A DNA stretch of 64,000 nt from Pseudomonas sp. PDM18. Lineage in GTDB: Bacteria; Pseudomonadota; Gammaproteobacteria; Pseudomonadales; Pseudomonadaceae. A program made the translations under genes and the position numbers. The first letter of the stretch is position 1; every line of letters starts with the position of its first letter. The notes under the pieces were generated by a model. It was not told the DNA's origin. It was given only the letters and a program-made list of their open reading frames with translations, and made no database searches. Shown here one piece after another: positions 1-10,345 of this stretch. The stretch covers positions 248,001-312,000 of the forward strand of contig NZ_JACVBX010000001.1 in the NCBI RefSeq assembly GCF_014852585.1, in the 5' to 3' direction.

Positions 1-1612
<1,612 letters not shown>

Positions 1613-1623
1613 GCTCTCTCCCC

Positions 1624-2640
1624 TCAGATCGCAACCAGGCGCACGCTGGCGCCCTCACCAATGCCCAGGGCATCGGCGGTTTCCTGGTTCAGGGTGACGG
1701 GCTTGCCCGGTACCCAGTCGAGTTCGGCGACGATGGCGCGGAAATCCTGCAACTGGCCGTTGGTGACCAGATAACTGCGGCTGCCATGCCCCGACGCGCC
1801 GATGCGTACCGGCACCTGGCGGCTCTGGGCGATGGAGCGGATGTTCGAGGTGCGCGCATGCAACGCCGGGCCGCCATCGAAGATGTCCACGTAGTTCTCG
1901 GACTCGAAGCCATCGCGCATCAGGATGTCGAAGGTGATCTGCGCACGCGGATGCACCTGACCCATCGCTTCCTGCGCCTCGTCCGGCAGCAGCGGCACGT
2001 AGATCGGATAGTGCGGCATCAGTTCGGCAAGGAAGGTGCGGCTCTTCAGGCCGGACAGCTTCTCGGCTTCGGTGTAGTCGAGGTCGAAGAAGTTGCGCCC
2101 GATGGCGTTCCAGAACGGCGACTGACCTTGCTCGTCGCTGTAGCCGACGATCTCCACCACCACTGCATCGGCGAAACGTTCCGGATGGCTGGCCATGAAC
2201 AGCAGGCGGCCACGGGAGTTGAGCTCGGCGATCGGCGTGTTCACCAGGTCGCGTTCGACGTAGAAGCTGGTCAGCAGGCTGTTGCCGGTGAGGTCATGGC
2301 ACAGCGAGAGGACGTGAATCTTGTTGTGGATCTTCAGCTCGCGGGAAGCGTGCACGAAGGTCTCGTTGCGGAAGCTGTAGAACGGCTCGGAAAAACCGGC
2401 TGAGGCGACGATGGCCGAGCAGCCGACCAGACGGCCGGTCTCGCTGTCCTCGAGCACGAAGAAATAGCTCTCTTCACCGTTGAAGCTCACTTCGGCGGCG
2501 AACGAGGCCTCCGAGGCGAGAATCTTCTCGCGCAGGCGTTCCGCGTCGTCCGGCAGCGACGTGACGCCGACCGGGCTGTCCGCGGCGAGACGCTGCACTT
2601 GCTGCAGGTCGGCCACTTGGGCGGGGCGCATCACCAGCAT
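1624..2640 (-). CDS. aruF: Arginine/ornithine N-succinyltransferase, alpha subunit
   Basis: The 338-residue alpha subunit of the heteromeric arginine N-succinyltransferase. It begins MLVMRPAQVADLQQVQRLA. The AstA family blocks PVGVTSLPDDAERLR, CHDLTGNSLLTSFYV and SPFWNAIGRNFFDLDY are all present, and the length matches the family. It is the third gene of the minus-strand aruCFGD run. A 166-nt gap containing a perfect 10-bp hairpin separates it from aruC, whereas aruG follows at 11 nt. That spacing suggests a segmental control point between aruC and the succinyltransferase genes. Confidence 0.95.
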   Translation of the reverse strand: MLVMRPAQVADLQQVQRLAADSPVGVTSLPDDAERLREKILASEASFAAEVSFNGEESYFFVLEDSETGRLVGCSAIVASAGFSEPFYSFRNETFVHASRELKIHNKIHVLSLCHDLTGNSLLTSFYVERDLVNTPIAELNSRGRLLFMASHPERFADAVVVEIVGYSDEQGQSPFWNAIGRNFFDLDYTEAEKLSGLKSRTFLAELMPHYPIYVPLLPDEAQEAMGQVHPRAQITFDILMRDGFESENYVDIFDGGPALHARTSNIRSIAQSRQVPVRIGASGHGSRSYLVTNGQLQDFRAIVAELDWVPGKPVTLNQETADALGIGEGASVRLVAI

Positions 2641-2735
2641 GGCGTCACTCCTCTAACCAGACAAAATTGTGATTCTTGGTTTCTGATTCGCGGGCGCGAA
2701 ACAGCCTGTGCCGCGCTCATCAGGGCATTCTCGGG

Positions 2736-2761
2736 AACCGGCCGGGACGATCCGGCCGGTT
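2736..2761 (-). other. Perfect 10-bp hairpin between aruC and aruF
   Basis: AACCGGCCGG (2736-2745), six-base loop, CCGGCCGGTT (2752-2761). No T tract follows on the minus strand, so it is not a canonical intrinsic terminator. An mRNA processing or stabilising hairpin between aruC and aruFGD is the simplest reading. Confidence 0.6.
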
Positions 2762-2806
2762 GAGCGGCGAAGCGCGAGCCCCGCCGATTCAGCGTAGCCG
2801 GGGGGA

Positions 2807-4054
<1,248 letters not shown>

Positions 4055-4068
4055 CTATCGATGGATGG

Positions 4069-4162
4069 ATTGTAGGGACGATACGCGGGCCGGCATTGCC
4101 GCCATGCGACAACTTGTTATAGCGCCAACCCGCGAATTGCCGAGGCTTACGGAAATGCGACA
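4069..4162 (-). promoter_or_regulatory. aruC promoter with ArgR half-sites
   Basis: Read on the minus strand: TGTCGC-N8-AA at 4162-4147 and again at 4111-4096, matching the Pseudomonas ArgR half-site. The AA of the nearer copy forms the first two bases of a poor -35 (AATGCC, 4097-4092). Then come 17 bp and a good -10, TACAAT (4074-4069). This places the predicted start of transcription about 35 nt from the aruC ATG. A weak -35 overlapped by an activator site suits arginine-induced activation by ArgR. The motif and spacing are seen in the sequence; ArgR binding is inferred. Confidence 0.6.
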
Positions 4163-4319
4163 GAAAGCGTCGGGAAGGCGCAGTGTAAGGCCTGGGGCCT
4201 GCTGCGGGTACAAGCGGGCGTGGAATTTGTTCGCTGCGCGAACGGGGGAAATCGGAATAAGGAAGGAAGGGGCTTTTGAGCAGCAGCGAGCAGGGTGCTA
4301 GGGCGGAGAGATGCTTTTC

Positions 4320-4396
4320 GTAGGAGCGAGCTTGCTCGCGAACCGCTTTACGCCGGTGCATCCGGCAGGATCGTTCGCGAGCAAGCTCGCTCCTAC
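4320..4396. repeat. REP-like palindrome pair, family A
   Basis: Two inverted arms, each containing AGCGAGCTTGCTCGC or its complement, start with GTAGGAG and end with CTCCTAC around a variable centre. Together they form one long imperfect hairpin (REPIN layout). It lies in the argR-aruC gap, 108 nt downstream of argR. Further copies lie at 13145, 21525, 41177, 57539 and 62477, with variants at 12049, 27028 and 34381. Confidence 0.85.
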
Positions 4397-4414
4397 CAAG
4401 GGCCGTTCAGACTC

Positions 4415-4491
4415 GTAGGGCGAATAACGCGCCAGCGTTATCCGCCGTACCCGGAGAGGCGGATAACCTGTTCCAGGTTATTCGCCTTACG
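4415..4491. repeat. GATAAC double-hairpin repeat, family B
   Basis: Flanked by GTAGGGCG and CGCCTTAC. The first hairpin is AATAACGC...GCGTTATCC; the second is GGATAACCTG...CAGGTTATT. Other full copies lie at 17958, 27128, 36170 and 41631, and a single-arm copy at 57655. In this copy the GCG-type hairpin comes first; in most others the CTG-type does, so orientation varies. Confidence 0.8.
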
Positions 4492-4503
4492 AAAAGCGCG
4501 GCG

Positions 4504-5487
4504 TCAACCGCGCTCGGCGACCACCGGGGCAGCTTCGGCAACGCTCTGGCCGCGGCGCTGGTTGCGGTCTTCGCGCGGGGTCACGCCGAAGAAATTGCGG
4601 TACGCGCTGGAGAAGTGCGGGCCGCTGGAGAAGCCGCAGGATAGGCCGATCTGGATGATCGACTTGCTGGTCTGCATGAGCATCTGCCGCGCGCGGTTCA
4701 GGCGCAGTTCCAAGTAGTACTGGCTCGGCACGCGGGTCAGGTACTGCTTGAAGATACGCTCCAGCTGGCGACGCGAGACGCAAACGTGCTGGGCGATCTC
4801 GTCGGTGGTCAGCGGCTCCTCGATGTTCGCCTCCATCAGCAGCACCGCCTGGGTGAGCTTCGGGTGGCTGGAGCCAAGGCGGTTCTTCAGCGGGATGCGC
4901 TGGCGCTCGGAGCCTTCGCGGATGCGCTCCACCACCAGCTCTTCGGACACCGCGCCCGCCAGCTCTGCACCATGGTCGCGGGACAGCACGGCCAGCAGCA
5001 GGTCGAGCACCGCCATGCCGCCGCAGGCGCTCAGGCGATCACGGTCCCACTCGAACAGGTGGTTGGTGGCAATGACCTTGGGATAACGCTCGGTGAAGTC
5101 GTCGTGCCAGCGCCAATGCACCGCAGCGCGGTAGCCGTCGAGCAGGCCCAGCTGCGCCAGCGGATAGATACCGGCGGACAGCGCGCCGATGCTCACACCG
5201 CTACGCGACAGCTGCTTGAGCACAGAGGCCAGTGGCGCGGGGACCGTCTGCGGAATCTCGTCGGCGACCAGGAAGATGCGCTGGCACTGCTCCAGCACAC
5301 CGCTCCAGGCTTGCCCCGGCAACCGCCAACCATCAGAGTCCGCGACCGTCTCGGCGCTCATGAACACCGGTTCGTAGAGCGCCTCGGGGTGCAGCCGGCG
5401 GGCGACCCGCAAGGCCTCCTCGGCCAGACCGAGGGTCAGCGCCCGCGTGTGCGGCCAGAGGAGGAATCCGATGCGTTGTGCGGTCAT
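4504..5487 (-). CDS. argR: ArgR, AraC/XylS-family arginine regulator
   Basis: Master arginine-responsive regulator of pseudomonads, unrelated to enterobacterial ArgR. In P. aeruginosa it activates aot and aru and represses biosynthesis. The 327-residue protein has a DJ-1/PfpI-like N-terminal domain (about 5-190, including LSAGIYPLAQLGLL) and a C-terminal double helix-turn-helix (about 215-310, including TTDEIAQHVCVSRRQLERIFKQY and IGLSCGFSSGPHFSSAYRNFFG). It lies 34 nt downstream of aotP on the same strand, so it is probably cotranscribed with aotJQMOP. That would make its expression part of the arginine response through the aotJ promoter. Confidence 0.96.
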   Translation of the reverse strand: MTAQRIGFLLWPHTRALTLGLAEEALRVARRLHPEALYEPVFMSAETVADSDGWRLPGQAWSGVLEQCQRIFLVADEIPQTVPAPLASVLKQLSRSGVSIGALSAGIYPLAQLGLLDGYRAAVHWRWHDDFTERYPKVIATNHLFEWDRDRLSACGGMAVLDLLLAVLSRDHGAELAGAVSEELVVERIREGSERQRIPLKNRLGSSHPKLTQAVLLMEANIEEPLTTDEIAQHVCVSRRQLERIFKQYLTRVPSQYYLELRLNRARQMLMQTSKSIIQIGLSCGFSSGPHFSSAYRNFFGVTPREDRNQRRGQSVAEAAPVVAERG

Positions 5488-5521
5488 TCGACTAGATCAC
5501 CAGGCGACGGTAACAGACAGC

Positions 5522-6286
5522 TTACTTCAAGCTGCCGGAAAGGAACTGCTTCAGGCGGTCCGATTGCGGATTGGCCAGGACTTCCTTCGGGCAGCCCGCC
5601 TCTTCCACCAGCCCCTTGTGCAGGAACACCAGTTGGTTCGACACCTCGCGGGCGAAGCCCATCTCGTGGGTCACCACCACCATGGTGCGGCCTTCCTGGG
5701 CCAGGTCCTGCATCACACGCAGGACTTCGCCGACCAGCTCGGGGTCGAGCGCCGAGGTCGGCTCGTCAAAAAGCATGACCTCCGGCTCGACCGCCAGGGC
5801 ACGGGCGATGGCCACGCGCTGCTGTTCGCCGCCGGACATGTGGGCCGGGTAGGCATCCTTGCGGTGTGCCACGCCGACTTTCGCCAGGTAGTGCTCGGCC
5901 TTTTCCAGTGCCTCTTTCTTCGATACGCCCAGCACGTGGACCGGCGCCTCGATGACGTTCTCCAGGGCGCTCATGTGCGACCACAGGTTGAAGTGCTGGA
6001 ACACCATCGACAGGCGCGAGCGCATGCGCTGCAGTTGCTTGGCGTCGGCTGCCTTGAGCGCGCCGTCCTTGTTCGGCACGAGCTTGAGCTCTTCGCCGTT
6101 GAGCAGGATCTTGCCGGCGTGGGGCTGCTCCAGCAGATTGATGCAGCGCAGGAAGGTGCTCTTGCCCGAGCCGGAGGAGCCGATGATGCTGATCACGTCG
6201 CCCGCTTTCGCCGCCAGGGAGACGCCCTTGAGCACCTCGTGACTGCCGTAGCGTTTGTGCAGGTCCTGGATTTCCAGTTTGTACAT
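5522..6286 (-). CDS. aotP: Arginine/ornithine ABC transporter ATP-binding protein
   Basis: ATPase of the arginine/ornithine importer. The 254-residue sequence has the standard ABC motifs in order: Walker A GSSGSGKST (about 36-44), Q-loop VFQHF, signature MSGGEQQRVAIARALA, Walker B VMLFDEPTSALD and the switch histidine VVVTHEMGFA. It belongs to the HisP/ArtP polar amino-acid subgroup. It lies between aotO (17-nt gap) and argR (34-nt gap). It should energise the AotQ/AotM permease pair on the inner face of the membrane. Confidence 0.95.
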   Translation of the reverse strand: MYKLEIQDLHKRYGSHEVLKGVSLAAKAGDVISIIGSSGSGKSTFLRCINLLEQPHAGKILLNGEELKLVPNKDGALKAADAKQLQRMRSRLSMVFQHFNLWSHMSALENVIEAPVHVLGVSKKEALEKAEHYLAKVGVAHRKDAYPAHMSGGEQQRVAIARALAVEPEVMLFDEPTSALDPELVGEVLRVMQDLAQEGRTMVVVTHEMGFAREVSNQLVFLHKGLVEEAGCPKEVLANPQSDRLKQFLSGSLK

Positions 6287-6303
6287 GGTGTCGGTTCTCG
6301 AAT

Positions 6304-7416
6304 TCAGTCGTTGATCAGCCGGCCCTTGCGGAACGGCTCACGCCCGGCCACCTTGGCCAGCCAAAGCCCTGGCTGGGCATAGCGCCCACGCTCGATGGCG
6401 AACAGCACGCCGGAAGTCCCGGCGCGAACAGTGCTGACCTGGTCGTTCAGCGGGTCGACGACCTCGAACAGCACGTCGCCCTTCTCCACCCACTCCCCCG
6501 CCCGGCGCAGGAAACTGACCACGCCGGCATGAGGTGCGTAGAGGTATTCGGTACCTTCGAACGGCATGCCTTCGCAACATTCGGCCGGTGCCGCCGGCCA
6601 GTCGCCGGCGATCAGGCCCTGCTCGGCGAGGAAACCGAGGATGGCTTCAGCATTGGCCTGCCCTTGGTCGACGCGGGTGTCGCCCACGCCGCCCAGCTCG
6701 ACGGTGGTCGCCAGGCACGCCAGCGGAATCGCTGCCTGCGGGAAGGCCTGCGCCAGGCGCAGCCAGGGCAGTGAGCAGGATTCGTCGAAGGAGCTGCCGC
6801 CGGAGTCTTCGGCAAGCAGAGCGACGCCGGCTTGCAGACGCGCAGCCAGCGACTTCCAGCGCGGCCAGTGCTGCGGGATCGCGTAGACATGGATGGCAGC
6901 GTCGAAGTCGCAGTGCAAGTCGAGCACCACTTCGGCATCGCAGGCGTGGCGCAGCAGGATGCGCTGCATGCCCTGCAGCTCGGACGAGGCCGGCGGCAGC
7001 GCGTCGAGACCATCACGCATGGCCTGGCGGATCAGCTCGACGTTGGCAGTTTCATCGGCGCCCAGCTGGTCGCCGACACGCTCGGCAACCAGAGCGCTCA
7101 GCTCGACGAAATCGCGGTTGAAGTTCTTCCCGCTGCCGAACTCGAAACGCCCCAGGTGGCTGGCCTGCAGGGTCTGGCCCAGGCCGATGGGGTTGGCCAC
7201 CGGCACCAGTTCGACGACGCAGTTCAGTTGCCCGCGCGACTCGAGATCGGCCAGGCGCTGCTTGAGCTCCCAGGCGGTGCGCATGCCCGGCAGCTCGTCG
7301 GCGTGCAGGCTGGACTGGATGTAGACCTTGCGCGAGCCCTTGCCGTAGCGGAATACGCTCAGGCGGCGCTCGCTACCCAGGCTACTCCACGGCAGCAGAT
7401 GATCGATACGTTCCAC
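6304..7416 (-). CDS. aotO: AotO, AstE/aspartoacylase-family zinc hydrolase in the arginine-uptake operon
   Basis: The 370-residue member of the succinylglutamate desuccinylase/aspartoacylase family (M14-like). Putative zinc ligands are His38 and Glu41 in SSLHADELPG and the histidine of VVLDLHCDFD near residue 170; a biotin/lipoyl-like beta segment near the C-terminus (HAGVVSFLRRAGEWVEKGD) resembles other AstE-like proteins. Its place between aotM and aotP is that of P. aeruginosa aotO, whose role is unclear and which, as I recall, is not needed for transport. Substrate unknown: an acylated amino acid is likely from the family and the operon. Confidence 0.85.
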   Translation of the reverse strand: MERIDHLLPWSSLGSERRLSVFRYGKGSRKVYIQSSLHADELPGMRTAWELKQRLADLESRGQLNCVVELVPVANPIGLGQTLQASHLGRFEFGSGKNFNRDFVELSALVAERVGDQLGADETANVELIRQAMRDGLDALPPASSELQGMQRILLRHACDAEVVLDLHCDFDAAIHVYAIPQHWPRWKSLAARLQAGVALLAEDSGGSSFDESCSLPWLRLAQAFPQAAIPLACLATTVELGGVGDTRVDQGQANAEAILGFLAEQGLIAGDWPAAPAECCEGMPFEGTEYLYAPHAGVVSFLRRAGEWVEKGDVLFEVVDPLNDQVSTVRAGTSGVLFAIERGRYAQPGLWLAKVAGREPFRKGRLIND

Positions 7417-7426
7417 GGTGTATTCC

Positions 7427-8125
7427 TCAGTGCTTACGCGGCGCGAGATAGGCCAGCCAGCGGCGTTCAGCCAGCTTGAACAGGCGCACCAGGGTGAAGG
7501 TCATGATCAGGTAGAAGATGCCGGCGGTGATGAACGCTTCGAACGGCAGGTAGTACTGCGAGTACACGGTGCGCGCGGCGCCGGTGATGTCCACCAGGGT
7601 CACGATGGACGCCAGGCTCGTGGTTTGCAGCATCATGATCACTTCATTGCTGTATTGCGGCAGCGCGCGGCGCAGGGCCGAGGGCAGCAGGATGCGGCGG
7701 TAGAGCTTGATCCGCGACATGCCCATGGCCTTGGCGGCCTCGATCTCGCCGTGGGGAGTGGCGCGGATGCTGCCGGCGAGAATCTCGGCGGTGTAGGCGC
7801 TGGTGTTGATGGCGAACGCGGCGCAGGCGCAGAAGGTGGCGTTGGACAGCAGTGGCCACATTGCGCTTTCACGCACGAACTCGAACTGTGCCAAGCCGTA
7901 GTAGATGAGGAACAGCTGCACCAGCATCGGGGTGCCGCGGATCACGTAGGTGTAGAGCCAGGCCGGCAAGTTTACCGCGGGGTTCTTCGAGCAGCGCATC
8001 AGTGCCAGCGGCACCGCCGCCAGCAGGCCGAAGAACAGCGAGATCGCCAGCAGCTTGAGGGTCACCAGCAGGCCGCTGAAATAGAGCGGCAGGCTGTCCC
8101 AGATGACGGAGAAGTCGAAAATCAT
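7427..8125 (-). CDS. aotM: Arginine/ornithine ABC transporter permease
   Basis: The 232-residue inner-membrane permease of the HisM type, starting MIFDFSVIWDSLPLYF. It has about five membrane segments and the conserved cytoplasmic coupling loop EAAKAMGMSRIKLYRRILLP around residues 143-162, which docks on the ATPase. It pairs with AotQ to form the heterodimeric channel. It lies 10 nt upstream of aotO and 16 nt downstream of aotQ, consistent with a tightly packed operon. Confidence 0.95.
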   Translation of the reverse strand: MIFDFSVIWDSLPLYFSGLLVTLKLLAISLFFGLLAAVPLALMRCSKNPAVNLPAWLYTYVIRGTPMLVQLFLIYYGLAQFEFVRESAMWPLLSNATFCACAAFAINTSAYTAEILAGSIRATPHGEIEAAKAMGMSRIKLYRRILLPSALRRALPQYSNEVIMMLQTTSLASIVTLVDITGAARTVYSQYYLPFEAFITAGIFYLIMTFTLVRLFKLAERRWLAYLAPRKH

Positions 8126-8141
8126 GATCAGGCTCCCGGTC

Positions 8142-8831
8142 TCAAAGCTCGGCGACTTTCACGCCGACCGAATAGCGGCGTTCGAGCATGCGCAGCAGCA
8201 CCAGGGAAACGCTGGTGACCACCAGGTACAGCGCCGCCACGGCGAGGAAGTAGGTGAAGGGTTCGCGGGTCGCGTCCGAGGCCTGCTTGGCCTTGAACAT
8301 CATGTCCTGCAGGCCGACCACGGAGATCAGCGCGGTGGCCTTCACCAGCACCAGCCAGTTGTTGGTGAAGCCGGGAATGGCCAGGCGGATCATCTGCGGC
8401 ACCTGGATGCGGAAGAACACCTGGAGCGGGCTCATGCCATAGGCGAAGCCGGCCTCGCCCTGCCCTTTCGGGATGGCCATGAAGGCACCACGGAAGGTCT
8501 CGGACAGGTACGCGCCGAAGATGAAGCCCAAGGTGCCGACGCCGGAGGCGAAGGGGTTGAGGTCGATGTAGTCGTCATAGCCGACCATGGGCGCGATCCA
8601 GTTCACCACGGCCTGGCCGCCGTAGAAGATCAGCAGGATCAGCACGAGGTCCGGCACGCCACGGATCACTGTGGAGTAGAGGTCGCCACACCAGGCCAGC
8701 CACTTCACCGGCGACAGGCGGATGGCCGCGCCGAGCAGACCCAGCGCGATTGCCAGGGCCATCGATAGCAGGGACAGCTGAAGCGTCAGCCAGGCACCAT
8801 CGACGATGGTGGCTCCGTAGCCATTGAGCAT
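8142..8831 (-). CDS. aotQ: Arginine/ornithine ABC transporter permease
   Basis: The 229-residue HisQ-type permease partner of AotM. I start it at MLNGYGATIVDGAWLTL (ATG 8831) because GAGGTG lies 7 nt upstream and the P. aeruginosa homologue begins the same way; the reading frame is open 12 codons further but without support. The coupling-loop region GQGEAGFAYGMSPLQVFF is present. A terminator-like hairpin in the 140-nt gap after aotJ probably lowers expression of this and the following genes relative to the binding protein. Confidence 0.95.
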   Translation of the reverse strand: MLNGYGATIVDGAWLTLQLSLLSMALAIALGLLGAAIRLSPVKWLAWCGDLYSTVIRGVPDLVLILLIFYGGQAVVNWIAPMVGYDDYIDLNPFASGVGTLGFIFGAYLSETFRGAFMAIPKGQGEAGFAYGMSPLQVFFRIQVPQMIRLAIPGFTNNWLVLVKATALISVVGLQDMMFKAKQASDATREPFTYFLAVAALYLVVTSVSLVLLRMLERRYSVGVKVAEL

Positions 8832-8911
8832 AATTTCGCACCTCGTGAAACCGGACGCCGCCCGCAACGACGCGGACGCTCAGGGCAAGCGCGACTGCTG
8901 GCTCACCCCCA

Positions 8912-8960
8912 ATAAAAAAGTGGCACAAACTTCAGGATCAGGCCTGGGTCTGTGCCACTT
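8912..8960 (-). terminator. Terminator-like attenuator between aotJ and aotQ
   Basis: On the minus strand: AAGTGGCACA (8960-8951), a loop that contains a short CAGG/CCTG stem, TGTGCCACTT (8927-8918), then an unbroken T run to 8914. It immediately follows the aotJ stop. A leaky terminator after a periplasmic binding-protein gene is a common way to make that protein in excess. Confidence 0.7.
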
Positions 8961-8971
8961 CTGGACTTGGA

Positions 8972-9751
8972 TCAGTTCTCGCCGTAGACGTCGAACTTGA
9001 AGTACTTGTCCTGTACTTCCTTGTACTTGCCGTTGGCACGAATGCCGGCGATGGCCGTGTTGAATTTCTCGGCCAGGGCGGTATCGCCCTTGCGCACGGC
9101 GATGCCGGCGCCACCACCGAAGTACTTCGGATCATTGTATTCCGGACCTACAAAGGCGTAGCCCTTGCCGGCGTCAGTTTTCAGGAAGCCGTCGTCGAGG
9201 TTGACCGAATCGGCCATGGTCGCGTCGATGCGGCCGGAGACCAGGTCCATGTTGGCTTCGTTCTGGGAGTTGTAGCGCACGACTTCGATACCGGCCGGGG
9301 CCAGGACGTCGGTGGCGTAGCGGTCATGGGTGGAAGCGCGCAGCACACCCACCTTCTTGCCCTTCAGGTCCGCCAGCGGATCGTTCAGGGTCACACCTTC
9401 CTTCATCACGAAGCGCGCGGGGGTGTGGTAGTACTTGTTGGTGAAGTCGACGGACTTCTTGCGCTCATCAGTGATGGTCATGGACGAGAGGATCGCGTCG
9501 ATCTTACGAACCTTCAGTGCCGGGATCAGGCCGTCGAACTCCTGCTCGACCCAAGTACATTTGACCTTCATCTCTTCGCACAGGGCGTTGCCGATATCCA
9601 CGTCGAAACCGGCGAGCTTGCCGTCGGGAGTCTTGAAGGAGAAAGGCGGATAGCCGGCTTCGATGCCGATGCGGACCGGCTTGTCGTCAGCGTGGGCAAC
9701 CAGGGAAAGCGCGGACAGGGCCAGCGCACCGAGAAGTGCAAACTTCTTCAT
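8972..9751 (-). CDS. aotJ: Periplasmic arginine/ornithine-binding protein
   Basis: Solute receptor of the Aot importer: 259 residues with a Sec signal peptide ([18 protein letters not shown], likely cut after AHA) and the family 3 solute-binding core. Typical blocks are [54 protein letters not shown] and [12 protein letters not shown] place the start at ATG 9751, which has AAGGAG 8 nt upstream; an in-frame extension to 9895 would hide the signal peptide. First gene of aotJQMOP-argR. Confidence 0.96.
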   Translation of the reverse strand: MKKFALLGALALSALSLVAHADDKPVRIGIEAGYPPFSFKTPDGKLAGFDVDIGNALCEEMKVKCTWVEQEFDGLIPALKVRKIDAILSSMTITDERKKSVDFTNKYYHTPARFVMKEGVTLNDPLADLKGKKVGVLRASTHDRYATDVLAPAGIEVVRYNSQNEANMDLVSGRIDATMADSVNLDDGFLKTDAGKGYAFVGPEYNDPKYFGGGAGIAVRKGDTALAEKFNTAIAGIRANGKYKEVQDKYFKFDVYGEN

Positions 9752-9893
9752 CAGTAACTCCTTCGAGGGTAGGACTTCGATTGGCAGGAGAAAGGGGTTG
9801 GCCCAGGCTGCCCGTGCAGAAGTGAAGGTTATTGTTCGTCTGCGCATTGCCGGCGCGATTCTCGTGAAAAGCGCGCCTACCGGGGTGAGCGGC

Positions 9894-9936
9894 ATTCTAG
9901 CGACAGCCCCTGAGCGGTTATTTCTTCAATGCGACA
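9894..9936 (-). promoter_or_regulatory. aotJ promoter with ArgR half-site
   Basis: On the minus strand: TGTCGC-N8-AA at 9936-9921. Its AA starts a non-consensus -35 (AATAAC, 9922-9917), followed by 17 bp and the -10 TAGAAT (9899-9894). The layout is base for base the same as at aruC. A second TGTCGC without the trailing AA lies at 9905-9900, inside the spacer. A TATAAT at 9946-9941, just upstream, lacks a usable -35. The predicted leader is about 136 nt. Confidence 0.6.
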
Positions 9937-10297
9937 AGTAATTATAGAAGCGCTGGGGGCGGGGGCCCGACAGCTTGACGGCGCGGATTTTACGTGATCT
10001 GAAAGCGCGGAGTAAAACCCAAATTACTTGCAGTAATTGGGCCATAAATACCTGGCCTCAGTCCCTGCGCGGGGGGGCGCGATATTGACTCATTCTGCAC
10101 GGACAGAAAAGTGCACCAGGGCCGCGCAAAATGTTTCCTGACGCCTCATTTTATTGCGGGGAAATGTTACCGACAGGCAGGAAGGACACTGCAAGAAGCA
10201 CGGAGCCAAGCGCAGTTGACTTGATATCTGTTGCTCGAACGATCGTAGAGACATCCCACTCATGAATGGTTGAACGTCAAACGACCTGTGCCGCACC

Positions 10298-10333
10298 AAT
10301 GAAAACGCCGCTACGAAGAGCGGCGTTTTCATT
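10298..10333. terminator. Bidirectional rho-independent terminator
   Basis: A 15-bp perfect stem, AATGAAAACGCCGCT / AGCGGCGTTTTCATT, around the loop ACGAAG. The A and T tracts on both sides make it usable in either direction. It lies 12 nt after the pitA stop and most likely terminates pitA. Confidence 0.85.
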
Positions 10334-10345
10334 GTGTGCCCGATG

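Larger units (their letters stand above)
9752..10345. other. 594-nt gap between aotJ and pitA
   Basis: It holds the aotJ promoter region near the aotJ side and a strong bidirectional hairpin terminator at 10298-10333. The middle, about 9950-10295, shows no motif I recognise. An 80-codon open frame at 10332-10090 on the minus strand runs through the terminator arm and has no family resemblance, so I do not call it. Confidence 0.6.

Noticed and set aside
9941-9946. TATAAT as the main -10 of aotJ
   Set aside because: No -35 exists at 16-18 bp, and the ArgR half-site lies directly downstream where it would block. The TAGAAT at 9899-9894 fits the aruC pattern better.
10090-10332. An 80-codon frame upstream of aotJ on the minus strand
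   Set aside because: It begins inside the pitA terminator stem, has no RBS and no similarity to any family I know.
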